From positions 59,721 through 123,720 of the forward strand of contig CAKUBG010000002.1 in assembly GCA_934636825.1 (NCBI GenBank): 64,000 nt of DNA, written 5' to 3'. Position numbers and translations under genes: made by a program. The DNA is from an uncultured bacterium (GTDB lineage: Bacteria > Vulcanimicrobiota > Xenobia > Xenobiales > Xenobiaceae). The notes under the pieces were generated by a model. The model had not been told where the DNA came from and searched no databases. It saw only the letters and a list, made by a program, of their open reading frames with translations. Positions within the stretch are counted from its first letter, which is position 1. The number at the start of each line of letters is the position of its first letter. Below, in pieces: positions 35,633 through 44,004 of the stretch.

Positions 35633-36775
35633 ATGGATCATAGATTAGAGAAACCGATAATTATTGTTGATGCAGCTAAGGCTTTTCCGGCTGAAGACTT
35701 ACCCGGAGCAGTCTTAACCAATGAAGGCTTGAGCGATCTGATGGCTCAGGTAAAAGAAAATTTGCTTCACTCGTCCAATCCTCGAAATATAGAGATAAGT
35801 GACGTAGATTTTCCTTTTGATCGTATAGGCATACGTTCGCGCCGCATCCTAGATTGTCTGTTTGGAGTCTATGATATAGCCGCTGCCGCTTCTCAAAAAA
35901 TTACTTTAAAACGTCAAGATTTAGATAAACTAAAGCTCATTATTGTAGCTACTATTACTGCTGACAGAGTGGTTCCTTGCGTAGCTGCCTCCGTGCAAGA
36001 TGCTTTAAAACTCCCCAATAGTGTGCAAGTTTTTGATGTACGCGTAGGTTGCAGCGGCTATGTATCCGCTTTGGAAATTGCTTCGCGCATGATGCAAAGC
36101 TACGAGCCTGGTTCACTGGCTTTAGTTATAGGCGCCGATTGTATGAGCCGTGTAGTCGATGCTTCCGATCGCTCTACCTGTGTTATTTTTGGAGACGGCG
36201 GAGGTGCGGTACTTTTAGGTACAGCTGACAGAGAGCACAAGGAATTAAATCCTGTATCTACTTACGAAAATCCTTGGCAAATTGTTTCAGTTGAAACTTA
36301 TACAGATGGATCCAAAGGCGAATTTATCACTATAGGCCACGAAGGAAAACAAGAGCAAACTATTTACCGTTTTGTTGCTCGTGAAGGAAAAATTGGTGTA
36401 GAGCCTGATGAACTCAGTAAAATGACCGTCTTTATGGACGGACGCTCAGTTTACAAAGATATGGTTCGCTTAGTGCCGCGCAAAATTATTGAGCATTTGC
36501 AGAAACATTCTCTTAGCGTCGACGATATAGACTTATTCTTATTCCATCAAGCCAATGGCAGAATGATCGAAGCTATAGGCAAGCGCCTCAACATTCCGGA
36601 GCGAAAAATTCACAACAATATTGAATCTTTGGGCAACACTACCAACGGATGTATTCCCAGTTTGTTAGCCAACGAAGTAAAAAGAAACAATCTCCAAGCT
36701 CAAAAGGCTCTTATTGTGGCCTTTGGAACTGGTTATTCGCTGAGCATTACTTATTTAGAGCGCTCCAATCTTTAG
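35633..36775 (+). CDS. 3-oxoacyl-ACP synthase III (FabH)-like condensing enzyme
   Basis: This 380-residue thiolase-fold enzyme keeps the full catalytic triad: Cys140 in RVGCSGYVSAL, His305 in FHQANGRM and Asn335 in LGNTTNGCIP. The GDGGGAVLL strand is also present. It is longer than FabH (about 320): an insertion of ~45 residues (VETYTDGSKGEF...EGKIGVEPDE) lies before the second half. It may start fatty-acid synthesis or act on a specialised acyl chain; no other fab genes are near. The ribosome site before ATG is weak. It is followed by a MazG-like gene on the same strand. Confidence 0.83.
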   Translation: MDHRLEKPIIIVDAAKAFPAEDLPGAVLTNEGLSDLMAQVKENLLHSSNPRNIEISDVDFPFDRIGIRSRRILDCLFGVYDIAAAASQKITLKRQDLDKLKLIIVATITADRVVPCVAASVQDALKLPNSVQVFDVRVGCSGYVSALEIASRMMQSYEPGSLALVIGADCMSRVVDASDRSTCVIFGDGGGAVLLGTADREHKELNPVSTYENPWQIVSVETYTDGSKGEFITIGHEGKQEQTIYRFVAREGKIGVEPDELSKMTVFMDGRSVYKDMVRLVPRKIIEHLQKHSLSVDDIDLFLFHQANGRMIEAIGKRLNIPERKIHNNIESLGNTTNGCIPSLLANEVKRNNLQAQKALIVAFGTGYSLSITYLERSNL

Positions 36776-36814
36776 GAAATTTCGAAAACAATCGACAAAG
36801 GGAAGAGACGTGCG

Positions 36815-37117
36815 ATGACTGACCTTTCTTTCAAAGAATTTCAAGAATTTATTCGCCAGAAATATTACAGCCATGACAGCGAACGCGGCACCGATGGCAC
36901 TTTTATGTGGTTTATGGAAGAAGTAGGCGAATTAGCTTCAGCTTTAAGAACTTGCCAAAGTCCAGAAGCTACTGTAAAAGATAGACAGAACCTAGAAGAA
37001 GAATTTGCCGATGTGGTCGGCTGGCTCTCTACTCTAGCTAATATGAATGGCATAGATTTGGAAACAGCCGTACGCAATAAATATGTTGTTCACCCTAAGA
37101 GCGGTTTTAAAAGCTAG
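36815..37117 (+). CDS. MazG-like nucleotide pyrophosphohydrolase
   Basis: This 100-residue single-domain protein has the MazG metal-binding pattern: WFMEEVGELASALR followed by LEEEFADVVGWLSTLANM (EExxE...ExxD). Such enzymes hydrolyse nucleoside triphosphates to monophosphates, clearing damaged or unwanted dNTPs. Short MazG proteins probably form dimers or tetramers. GGAAGAG precedes ATG. A bidirectional terminator follows. Confidence 0.9.
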   Translation: MTDLSFKEFQEFIRQKYYSHDSERGTDGTFMWFMEEVGELASALRTCQSPEATVKDRQNLEEEFADVVGWLSTLANMNGIDLETAVRNKYVVHPKSGFKS

Positions 37118-37150
37118 TTATTGACGATTGTCAAAAAAATATCCCCACCA

Positions 37151-37201
37151 AAAAAAATATCCCCTTTACTGGATAAAACAGTCAAAGAGGGTATTTTTTT
37201 A
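37151..37201. terminator. Bidirectional terminator
   Basis: AAAAAAAATATCCCCTTTAC pairs with the GTCAAAGAGGGTATTTTTTT half (one bulge), between the converging MazG and HIT genes. Confidence 0.8.
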
Positions 37202-37216
37202 GATAAACGTTATTTT

Positions 37217-37765
37217 TTATTCAGCCTCAGAAGGAGTAGAGCCAAGCGCTTTTTTCTCCTCGTCAGTTAATTCCTGACGCCCTTTCATAAGCTCTTCCCA
37301 AGTTTCTTCCAAAGCTTGGTTTATAACGCGAGAGCCACCGAAAACGCTCATAAAATTGGTATCGCCATTCCAACGCGGTACGATATGCAAATGCAAGTGC
37401 TCCGCCATACCAGCTCCAGAAACACGACCGATATTCATACCTACATTGAAGCCTTCTGGGTGAGCAGTCTTCTTAATAACAGCTATCCAAGTTTGGGCCA
37501 TAGTCATTATTTCGCCAAGTTCTTCCGGAGTGAGCTCCATTACGTTGCCACCATGACGATAAGGCACAACCATAAGATGACAATTGTTATAGGGATATAA
37601 GTTCATCAGGCAATAACAAGTTTTGCCTCGCTCTAACACCAAATTATTTTTATCATCATCTTGAGCATGTTTTACACACAAGAAGCAATCCGACTTGCAC
37701 TTAGGCTTGGGAGCTTTAATCATTTCCATACGCCAAGGAGCCCACATTCTTTCCAATTCGCCCAT
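37217..37765 (-). CDS. HIT-family hydrolase (Ap4A phosphorylase-like)
   Basis: This 182-residue protein has the histidine triad EHLHLHIVPRW and the N-terminal CFLC zinc pair seen in the GalT/Ap4A-phosphorylase-like HIT branch. Blocks NLYPYNNCHLMVVPYRHG and NVGMNIGRVSGAGMAEH are typical. Members of this branch cleave or phosphorolyse dinucleoside polyphosphates or nucleotide adducts. It ends in an acidic tail. The gene lies 41 bases downstream of the unknown Cys-rich gene, on the same strand, and may be co-transcribed with it. Confidence 0.92.
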   Translation of the reverse strand: MGELERMWAPWRMEMIKAPKPKCKSDCFLCVKHAQDDDKNNLVLERGKTCYCLMNLYPYNNCHLMVVPYRHGGNVMELTPEELGEIMTMAQTWIAVIKKTAHPEGFNVGMNIGRVSGAGMAEHLHLHIVPRWNGDTNFMSVFGGSRVINQALEETWEELMKGRQELTDEEKKALGSTPSEAE

Positions 37766-37806
37766 AATTTCTTACCTTAAATTTTCTCCTAAAGTAAACA
37801 AAGAAG

Positions 37807-38643
37807 TTATACTACGTTTAAAGTAAAACCGGTTTTCGAGTTGCGAGCTACCGTAGTAAAGACCATAAGCATATCTAAGGTATCGCGAAATACTTCACCA
37901 GCATTTAATTCTACAAAACGCAACTCTCCGTCGGAACGAGGATCTTCTTTATCCCACTCAGGATAACGATCCATCAGAGCCTGAAAAGGAACATTTTCTC
38001 CTTCTCTGGTGATGCCTCTGACGCCAGAATCGTCGCGAACCAGCTTTTCATAAATATGTGATCCGCCTTCGTCGAAATTAGACTTGACAATAATTCCATC
38101 AGTGCAAAGATAAATTTGATAACCTTCGTTACCGCTAATCATGCAAGGCAAAATTTCGGCATTCCAAGGGTAAAAACGAGGACGCGAAGAGCCGTCGCCA
38201 AAATATTCCATAACCGGTTCATCATAAGCATAAAGCTGAGCGACTTTCCAATTGCTGGAATTGAACACTTGCTCGATTTTGGCTAAATCGTCAGCTAATT
38301 CCACAGTTCGAGCTGCATCAAAACGATTTTCGGCCTCTAAATTGATAGAAGCGCAAAGTGAGTCGGGAACTAAACAAGCTACGGCTTTAAGGAAAACTTC
38401 CAAGCCATAAACTAAGCTCTTGCACCCTTCTCCACATTGCATAATGTTTATGGAACAGTCGGCACAAGTTGCATCTACAGCCATGTCGCCATAAAGCATT
38501 TTTTTGTGGCGCATAGTTTCCCATTCAAAGCGCGGACGCCCATCGGGAGCAAAGTCAGAAATTTTTTCCTGATAAGGCTTACAGGGACGAATCCTTACAG
38601 GAATGATATTTAACGCTATTTCATATACGGTATCATCAGCCAT
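37807..38643 (-). CDS. Unknown protein with a cysteine-rich N-terminal segment
   Basis: I do not recognise this 278-residue protein. Residues about 55-75 hold a cysteine cluster, CADCSINIMQCGEGC, that could bind zinc or an iron-sulfur cluster. The rest is a mixed alpha/beta sequence with an acidic middle. There is no signal peptide. ATG at 38643 (MADDTVYEIAL) is preferred because the preceding part (from 38682) is poorly structured; neither start has a good ribosome site. It is divergent from the VWA gene and followed by the HIT hydrolase. Confidence 0.6.
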   Translation of the reverse strand: MADDTVYEIALNIIPVRIRPCKPYQEKISDFAPDGRPRFEWETMRHKKMLYGDMAVDATCADCSINIMQCGEGCKSLVYGLEVFLKAVACLVPDSLCASINLEAENRFDAARTVELADDLAKIEQVFNSSNWKVAQLYAYDEPVMEYFGDGSSRPRFYPWNAEILPCMISGNEGYQIYLCTDGIIVKSNFDEGGSHIYEKLVRDDSGVRGITREGENVPFQALMDRYPEWDKEDPRSDGELRFVELNAGEVFRDTLDMLMVFTTVARNSKTGFTLNVV

Positions 38644-38853
38644 AATTGCTTTATTTCTATTTTTAGCCCAAACTTCCCCCATTATTGGAAGCTCAGCCCA
38701 AACTCAAAGGAGAAACAAAGGGTCAAAAGGGCAGGAAGATTTTCCGGTAAATTGAAAATCAAAAGTCGAGTGTCGGTGCGGTGTGCTCGTTTTTGCAAGC
38801 ATACAAAGAGAGCCGAAACAAAAAATAGCGATACTGTGAGGTTAGATTTACGG

Positions 38854-39417
38854 ATGGGTATATCTGCTTTAAATGCAAACAGCGGTCTGCAAATTTTCTT
38901 TTTAATTGATTGTTCCGACGGAGTGGCCGGAGAAATCAATAAAGTTGTTGAAGCGATAAATTCTATCGTTCCCGCTTTACAAAAAGCTAACTCTCTGTAT
39001 CCCCGCATGAAAATGAAAGCCAGAGCTATGCGGTTCTCTACGGGAGCTTATTTTGTTTCTCCCGCAGCTATGGACATTGACCGTTTTAAAGTAAGCAATA
39101 TTTTTGCCGGCGGAGCTTGCGACATGGGCAAAGCTTTCGATACTCTTTACGATCAGATTAAGTACATAACTTCCGAAGGTGGCGGCGTACCCCCTGTGCT
39201 CGTACTTATTTCCAATGGCCGTCCCACCGACGATTACAAAAATAGTTTAGCTAAATTAAAGACTTTAAAATCTTTCCAGCAGGCTATCCGCTGGAGTTAT
39301 GCTATAGGCCCCAACCCCGACAAGCAAATGCTTCTCGAGTTTGCCGGTTTACAATCAAATGTCCGTGAATTAAATAATATGGACGCTATTCCCCGCGCTT
39401 TCGAGCCCGGAAGATAA
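38854..39417 (+). CDS. VWA-domain protein (TerF/TerY-like)
   Basis: This 187-residue protein is a single von Willebrand A domain. The first strand, LQIFFLIDCSDGVAGEIN, has DxSxG in place of the usual DxSxS metal site, and later blocks MRFSTGAYFVSP, GGACDMGKAFDTL and VLVLISNGRPTDDY fit VWA helices and the third metal loop. Similar small VWA proteins occur beside tellurite-type or kinase/phosphatase clusters, but none is nearby. ATG at 38854 has GAGG 12 bases upstream. It leads into the rubredoxin-hydrogenase maturation block after a hairpin. Confidence 0.82.
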   Translation: MGISALNANSGLQIFFLIDCSDGVAGEINKVVEAINSIVPALQKANSLYPRMKMKARAMRFSTGAYFVSPAAMDIDRFKVSNIFAGGACDMGKAFDTLYDQIKYITSEGGGVPPVLVLISNGRPTDDYKNSLAKLKTLKSFQQAIRWSYAIGPNPDKQMLLEFAGLQSNVRELNNMDAIPRAFEPGR

Positions 39418-39428
39418 AATATAAATTT

Positions 39429-39452
39429 AGCGCCCCAGCCGGGCGCTTTCTT
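39429..39452 (+). terminator. GC-rich hairpin between the VWA gene and rubredoxin
   Basis: AGCGCCC (39429-39435) pairs with GGGCGCT (39441-39447), followed by TTCTTT, and directly precedes the GGAGG ribosome site of the rubredoxin gene. It may be a terminator or a 5' stabilising hairpin. Confidence 0.55.
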
Positions 39453-39469
39453 TGGAGGTAACAATTTTT

Positions 39470-39628
39470 ATGAAATACGTATGTGATGTATGTGGCTGGG
39501 AATATGACGAAGAAGCCGGAGCTCCCGAATTAGGTATTGCTCCTGGTACTAAATTTGAGGATATTCCCGACGATTTCGAGTGTCCTGTTTGCGGTGTAGG
39601 CAAAGATCAATTTTCAGCAGTTGACTAA
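39470..39628 (+). CDS. Rubredoxin
   Basis: This 52-residue protein (MKYVCDVCGWEYDEEAGAPE start) carries the two rubredoxin knuckles, VCDVCGW and CPVCGVGKDQF, holding one Fe(Cys)4 centre, and keeps the family GTKFEDIPDDFECP stretch. It is a small cytoplasmic electron carrier in anaerobes, often serving oxygen or peroxide reductases. GGAGG lies 10 bases before ATG. It sits immediately upstream of the hydrogenase regulator and hydE, so it may serve redox reactions in the same physiology. Confidence 0.97.
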   Translation: MKYVCDVCGWEYDEEAGAPELGIAPGTKFEDIPDDFECPVCGVGKDQFSAVD

Positions 39629-39727
39629 TTAAAAAAATTGATCCACTATTTATGAAGTTCGATTGCTCTTTTGCAACCGGGCTTTTATTTTTGCTCTTAG
39701 GTAAGCCCTAAATAGAAAGAAAAAAGT

Positions 39728-39970
39728 ATGGTAACTACTCGTTTAGCTATAGTTTCCGTAATAGTGGGCCAATTGTCTCCCATTGATAAACTTAATGCTC
39801 TCCTTCACCAATATAGTGAATACATTATTGGTCGAATGGGACTACCGCAAAGATCCAGAGGCATAAATCTAATAAGTATAGCTATGGACGCTCCTAACGA
39901 TGCCATAAATGCCCTTTCCGGTAAAATAGGCCGTTTGCTTGATACTAAAGTAAAAGTCCTCTATGCTTAA
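39728..39970 (+). CDS. TM1266-type iron-only hydrogenase system regulator
   Basis: This 80-residue ferredoxin-like (ACT-type) protein matches the TM1266 family: IVSVIVGQLSPIDKLNALLH, IIGRMGLPQRSRGINLISI, and the C-terminal ALSGKIGRLLDTKVKVLYA. The family is found beside [FeFe]-hydrogenase maturation genes and is proposed to be regulatory; a nickel- or ligand-responsive fold is suspected. It is 30 bases upstream of hydE and 99 bases after rubredoxin. Confidence 0.92.
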   Translation: MVTTRLAIVSVIVGQLSPIDKLNALLHQYSEYIIGRMGLPQRSRGINLISIAMDAPNDAINALSGKIGRLLDTKVKVLYA

Positions 39971-40000
39971 ATTTGTGAAAGGATTGCTTTTATTTTAGTA

Positions 40001-41077
40001 ATGACGGTTTTGTCGCTTAATAAGGCCGAAGCTCTACTTGAGAAAATTTCACAACCTGAACAAGAACAGCTCAAACTGTCTGAGTGGTCTGAACTTTTGC
40101 AAACAGCAGAAAAAAACAGAGATTTAGCCATTACTATACGCCAGAGAGCTTCTGCGCTCAGAGATAAGCACTTCGGTAGAGCTGTTTATTTGCGCGGATT
40201 GGTCGAAGTTTCCAACATTTGTGCCAAAGACTGCTTTTATTGCGGTATCCGCCGTTCCAACAGTGCAGTCAAACGTTATCGTTTAAATAAAGATGAAATT
40301 TTAACTTGCTGCGCCCAGGGTGAACAATTAGGTTTACATACTTTTGTTTTGCAAGGCGGAGAAGATGCTACTTTAAATGATAGTTTTCTAGTAGATCTAA
40401 TAAAAGAAATCAAAGCTCGTCACCCGCAATGTGCTTTAACTTTGTCTTTAGGAGAACGCTCTACCCAAAGTTATCAAAAACTTTACGAAGCTGGAGCCGA
40501 TCGCTATTTGCTGCGCCATGAAACAGCTTCGGCTGAGCTTTTTGCCAAACTTAAACCAGCTGAATCATCTTTAGCGAACCGCTTGCGTTGCTTGAAAGCT
40601 CTTAAAGATATAGGCTATCAAGTCGGCTGCGGCTTTATGGTGGGAGCACCTTATCAAACTTGGCAAGATTTGGCTGCCGATTTTTGCTTTATTCAGCAAT
40701 TTCAACCTCATATGGTTGGAATCGGCCCCTTTATTCCTCACCAAGACACGCCTTTTGCCAATTTTTCAGCCGGATCCCTGGAGACGACTTTAAATTGTTT
40801 GGCTCTGTTGCGCTTGTTATTGCCTAAGGTACTTTTGCCTGCTACTACAGCTTTGGCTACTATTTCTCTCCAAGGTAGAATCTTAGGTATGAATTGCGGA
40901 TGCAATGTAGTTATGCCCAATCTTTCTCCTCTACAACATCGCAGTGATTACACGCTTTATGACAATAAAGCTTTCCTCAATACAGAGTCAGCCGAGGGAA
41001 TATCTAAACTGGCTCAAGAATTGGAACGCTTTAATTATTTCATAGACTATTCCCGAGGAGATGCCCCAAAGCAATAG
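40001..41077 (+). CDS. hydE: [FeFe]-hydrogenase maturase HydE (radical SAM)
   Basis: This 358-residue radical SAM enzyme helps build the dithiomethylamine bridge of the H-cluster. The cluster cysteines are Cys74, Cys78 and Cys81 in SNICAKDCFYCGIRRSN. Further blocks are FVLQGGEDA, LSLGERS and the C-terminal VMPNLSPLQHRSDYTLYDNK. Length is normal. It is the first maturase of hydE-hydG-hydF. Confidence 0.96.
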   Translation: MTVLSLNKAEALLEKISQPEQEQLKLSEWSELLQTAEKNRDLAITIRQRASALRDKHFGRAVYLRGLVEVSNICAKDCFYCGIRRSNSAVKRYRLNKDEILTCCAQGEQLGLHTFVLQGGEDATLNDSFLVDLIKEIKARHPQCALTLSLGERSTQSYQKLYEAGADRYLLRHETASAELFAKLKPAESSLANRLRCLKALKDIGYQVGCGFMVGAPYQTWQDLAADFCFIQQFQPHMVGIGPFIPHQDTPFANFSAGSLETTLNCLALLRLLLPKVLLPATTALATISLQGRILGMNCGCNVVMPNLSPLQHRSDYTLYDNKAFLNTESAEGISKLAQELERFNYFIDYSRGDAPKQ

Positions 41078-41152
41078 CATTTTTTTAGTGGAAAAAAACA
41101 AACAAGCTGCTGATGAGAAAGTTATTTTACTAACTCAAAAGAGAGGTTTTAT

Positions 41153-42571
41153 ATGTACGATCCCAAGTCTCGTAGGGCTGAAGAATTTATTGCCCACGAA
41201 GAGGTGTTGGCTTCTTTAGAATATGCCGAAGCCAACAAAAATAATCGCACCTTAATTAAAGATATTTTAGATAAAGCTAAAGAATGTCGCGGCTTAAATC
41301 ACCGTGAAGCTTCTGTGCTTTTAGCTAGCTCCGATCCAGAAATTGAAGCCGAAATTTTCGCTTTAGCTGAACAGATAAAAAAAGACTTTTATGGCAACCG
41401 CATTGTCATTTTTGCTCCTCTGTATTTATCAAATTATTGCGTCAACGGCTGCGTATATTGCCCTTATCATTTGAAAAATAAGCACATCGCTCGCAAAAAA
41501 CTCACTCAAGAGGAAATTGTACGTGAAGTCACCGCTTTACAAGATATGGGACACAAGCGTTTGGCTCTCGAAGCCGGTGAAGATCCAGTACATAATCCAT
41601 TGGAATATATTTTAGAGTGTATTCAAACTATTTACGGTATTAAACATAAAAATGGTGCCATTCGCCGAGTTAATGTAAATATTGCAGCCACAACTGTAGA
41701 CAATTATCGTCGCTTGAAAGATGCTGGCATCGGTACTTATATTCTCTTCCAAGAGACCTACAATAAGACTAGTTACGAGACCTTACACCCTACCGGCCCT
41801 AAACATAATTACACTTACCATACCGAAGCTATGGATCGAGCTATGGAAGGTGGCATAGATGATGTAGGTTTAGGTGTACTCTTTGGCTTGGAAGGATACC
41901 GCTACGAATTTGCCGCCCAGCTTATGCATGCCGAACATTTAGAAGCTGTTTTTGGCGTAGGGCCCCATACTATCAGTATGCCACGCATTAAGCACGCTGA
42001 CGACATCGATCCTAACGCTTTCCAACATGGAATAAATGACGATATTTTTGCCAAGATCTGTGCTTGTATTCGCTTGGCCGTTCCTTATACAGGTATGATA
42101 ATTTCTACCCGAGAGAGTCAAAAAGTAAGAGAACGTTTGCTCCATTTAGGCATATCGCAAATTAGCGGTGCTTCTCGCACCAGCGTAGGCGGTTATGCAG
42201 AAAAAGAAAATGCAGAAAATAATTCAGCTCAATTTGACGTCAGCGATCAGCGCAGCTTAGATGAAGTTGTGCGCTGGCTTATGGAACTTGGTTATGTACC
42301 AAGCTTCTGCACTGCTTGCTATCGTGAAGGACGCACTGGCGATCGCTTTATGGAATTGTGCAAAAAGAAACAGATCTTAAATTGCTGCCACCCTAACGCT
42401 TTGCTTACTTTAAAAGAGTATTTGCAAGATTATGCTTCACCTGAAACTAAACTTTTAGGCGAAAAGATGATTCAAGAGCAATTGCCTCTTATTCCTAAGG
42501 ACAAAGTGCGTCAAATAGCTATCGAGCGCTTAGAAAAAATAGCTCAAGGACAGCGCGATTTCCGTTTCTAG
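41153..42571 (+). CDS. hydG: [FeFe]-hydrogenase maturase HydG (tyrosine lyase)
   Basis: This 472-residue radical SAM enzyme splits tyrosine to CO and cyanide for the H-cluster. Radical SAM cysteines are Cys96, Cys100 and Cys103 in SNYCVNGCVYCPYH. The C-terminal auxiliary cluster motif CX2CX22C is intact at Cys386, Cys389 and Cys412. AGAGAGG stands before ATG. It is 75 bases after hydE and 103 before hydF, with an inverted repeat in that gap. Confidence 0.97.
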   Translation: MYDPKSRRAEEFIAHEEVLASLEYAEANKNNRTLIKDILDKAKECRGLNHREASVLLASSDPEIEAEIFALAEQIKKDFYGNRIVIFAPLYLSNYCVNGCVYCPYHLKNKHIARKKLTQEEIVREVTALQDMGHKRLALEAGEDPVHNPLEYILECIQTIYGIKHKNGAIRRVNVNIAATTVDNYRRLKDAGIGTYILFQETYNKTSYETLHPTGPKHNYTYHTEAMDRAMEGGIDDVGLGVLFGLEGYRYEFAAQLMHAEHLEAVFGVGPHTISMPRIKHADDIDPNAFQHGINDDIFAKICACIRLAVPYTGMIISTRESQKVRERLLHLGISQISGASRTSVGGYAEKENAENNSAQFDVSDQRSLDEVVRWLMELGYVPSFCTACYREGRTGDRFMELCKKKQILNCCHPNALLTLKEYLQDYASPETKLLGEKMIQEQLPLIPKDKVRQIAIERLEKIAQGQRDFRF

Positions 42572-42587
42572 CAAAACTGATAGCTCA

Positions 42588-42660
42588 GGCTGCCGCTTTA
42601 GATTATTTTTTTTGTAATGCAACTAAACTGAACTAATTAGTGGCAGCCGTTTTATTTTTA
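42588..42660 (+). terminator. Long-loop inverted repeat between hydG and hydF
   Basis: GGCTGCC (42588-42594) pairs with GGCAGCC (42642-42648), followed by GTTTTATTTTTA. The 47-base loop is A/T-rich. It could reduce transcription into hydF; the loop is unusually long for a terminator. Confidence 0.5.
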
Positions 42661-42674
42661 CAAGAAAGTTTTAT

Positions 42675-43925
42675 ATGCAAAATAACACGCAAAATAATTT
42701 AAATAGTACGCCTTCAGCTAATCGTGTTCATATTGGCTTTTTCGGCCGTCGCAACAGTGGTAAATCATCTTTAATAAATGCGTTAACGGGCCAAAATGTG
42801 TCTATAGTTTCCCAGCGAGCCGGTACAACTACCGATCCTGTTGCCAAGCCTATGGAAATAAAAGGCTTAGGCCCTTGCGTTTTAATTGATACGGCCGGCT
42901 TTGATGACGATGAAGAGTTGCTGGGAGCTGAACGTGTAAAAAGAACAGTAGCAGTTGCTGAAAAAGTTGAACTGGCAATTATTTTAATTTCCGCCCAGCA
43001 ATTGGAAACTAATAGCAATTTTAGTTTAGAGCAACAATGGGCTCATAAGCTGAAAAAGCAAGGAAGTACCATTATCTGGGCTCTAACTCAAATTGATTCT
43101 GTTCCGATTACTCAGGTAATTCAAATAGAAAAAAAATTGGCTCAGTTAGATATTAACGCAATTCGAGTTAGTATTTATCAGCCGGAAACTGTGCAAAGTT
43201 TGCGCCAAGCTTTAGTAAACAGTATCCAACCTAAACAAGAACGCACAATTTTAGGCAATTTAGTCAAAGCCGGTGACTTAGTTGTTTTAGTTATGCCTCA
43301 AGATATACAAGCTCCGCAAGGGCGCCTTATTCTCCCCCAAGTACAAACTATTCGCGAATTATTGGATCGCCAATGCATTATTGCTGCTACAACAACCACG
43401 AATTTAAGTAAGACCTTAACATCACTAAGCAAAGCTCCGGATTTAATTATTACCGATTCGCAAGCTTTCAAACAAGTTTATAGTTTGAAGCCTAAAGAGA
43501 GCCGCTTAACTTCTTTTTCTATTTTGTTTGCCGCTTATAAGGGCGACTTAAATTATTATATGCAAGGTACGGATAAGTTAACCAAACTTGACGAAAAGTC
43601 CCATATTTTAATAGCTGAGTGTTGCTCTCACGCGCCCTTGCAAGAAGATATTGGCCGCGTAAAATTGCCACGTTTATTGCGCCGCCATTTTGGAGAAAAG
43701 CTCCATATAGATATTGTCAGTGGACAAGATTTTCCTCAAGATCTTACCCCTTACGACTTAATTATCCAATGCGGCGCTTGCATGTTTAATCGCCAGCATG
43801 TCCTTTCACGTATTGCTAGAGCCAAAGAGCAACACATTCCTATGAGTAATTACGGCTTAGCTTTAGCCTACCTCAACGGTTTGCCACTACACGAATGTAC
43901 TTTGCCTCAGCATAATGAACGGTAA
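42675..43925 (+). CDS. hydF: [FeFe]-hydrogenase maturation GTPase HydF
   Basis: This 416-residue scaffold GTPase passes the diiron subcluster to the hydrogenase. The P-loop is GFFGRRNSGKSS (about residues 21-32), followed by AGTTTDP and DTAGFDD. The C-terminal cluster domain has CSHAP (CxH) and, ~100 bases of protein later, IQCGACMFNRQHVLSRI (the CxxC). The position preceding CxxC is Gln where many HydF have His. A strong terminator follows, ending the maturation block. No hydA gene is in the window. Confidence 0.95.
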   Translation: MQNNTQNNLNSTPSANRVHIGFFGRRNSGKSSLINALTGQNVSIVSQRAGTTTDPVAKPMEIKGLGPCVLIDTAGFDDDEELLGAERVKRTVAVAEKVELAIILISAQQLETNSNFSLEQQWAHKLKKQGSTIIWALTQIDSVPITQVIQIEKKLAQLDINAIRVSIYQPETVQSLRQALVNSIQPKQERTILGNLVKAGDLVVLVMPQDIQAPQGRLILPQVQTIRELLDRQCIIAATTTTNLSKTLTSLSKAPDLIITDSQAFKQVYSLKPKESRLTSFSILFAAYKGDLNYYMQGTDKLTKLDEKSHILIAECCSHAPLQEDIGRVKLPRLLRRHFGEKLHIDIVSGQDFPQDLTPYDLIIQCGACMFNRQHVLSRIARAKEQHIPMSNYGLALAYLNGLPLHECTLPQHNER

Positions 43926-43940
43926 TTGCTTCTAGACATA

Positions 43941-43980
43941 AATAAATCCCGAGCCAGGAAATTCCTACTCGGGATTTATT
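43941..43980. terminator. Bidirectional terminator
   Basis: Perfect 13-bp arms, AATAAATCCCGAG (43941-43953) and CTCGGGATTTATT (43968-43980), lie between hydF and the converging SUKH gene. Confidence 0.88.
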
Positions 43981-44004
43981 ATTAAGTGACAGTATAATAT
44001 TTGA

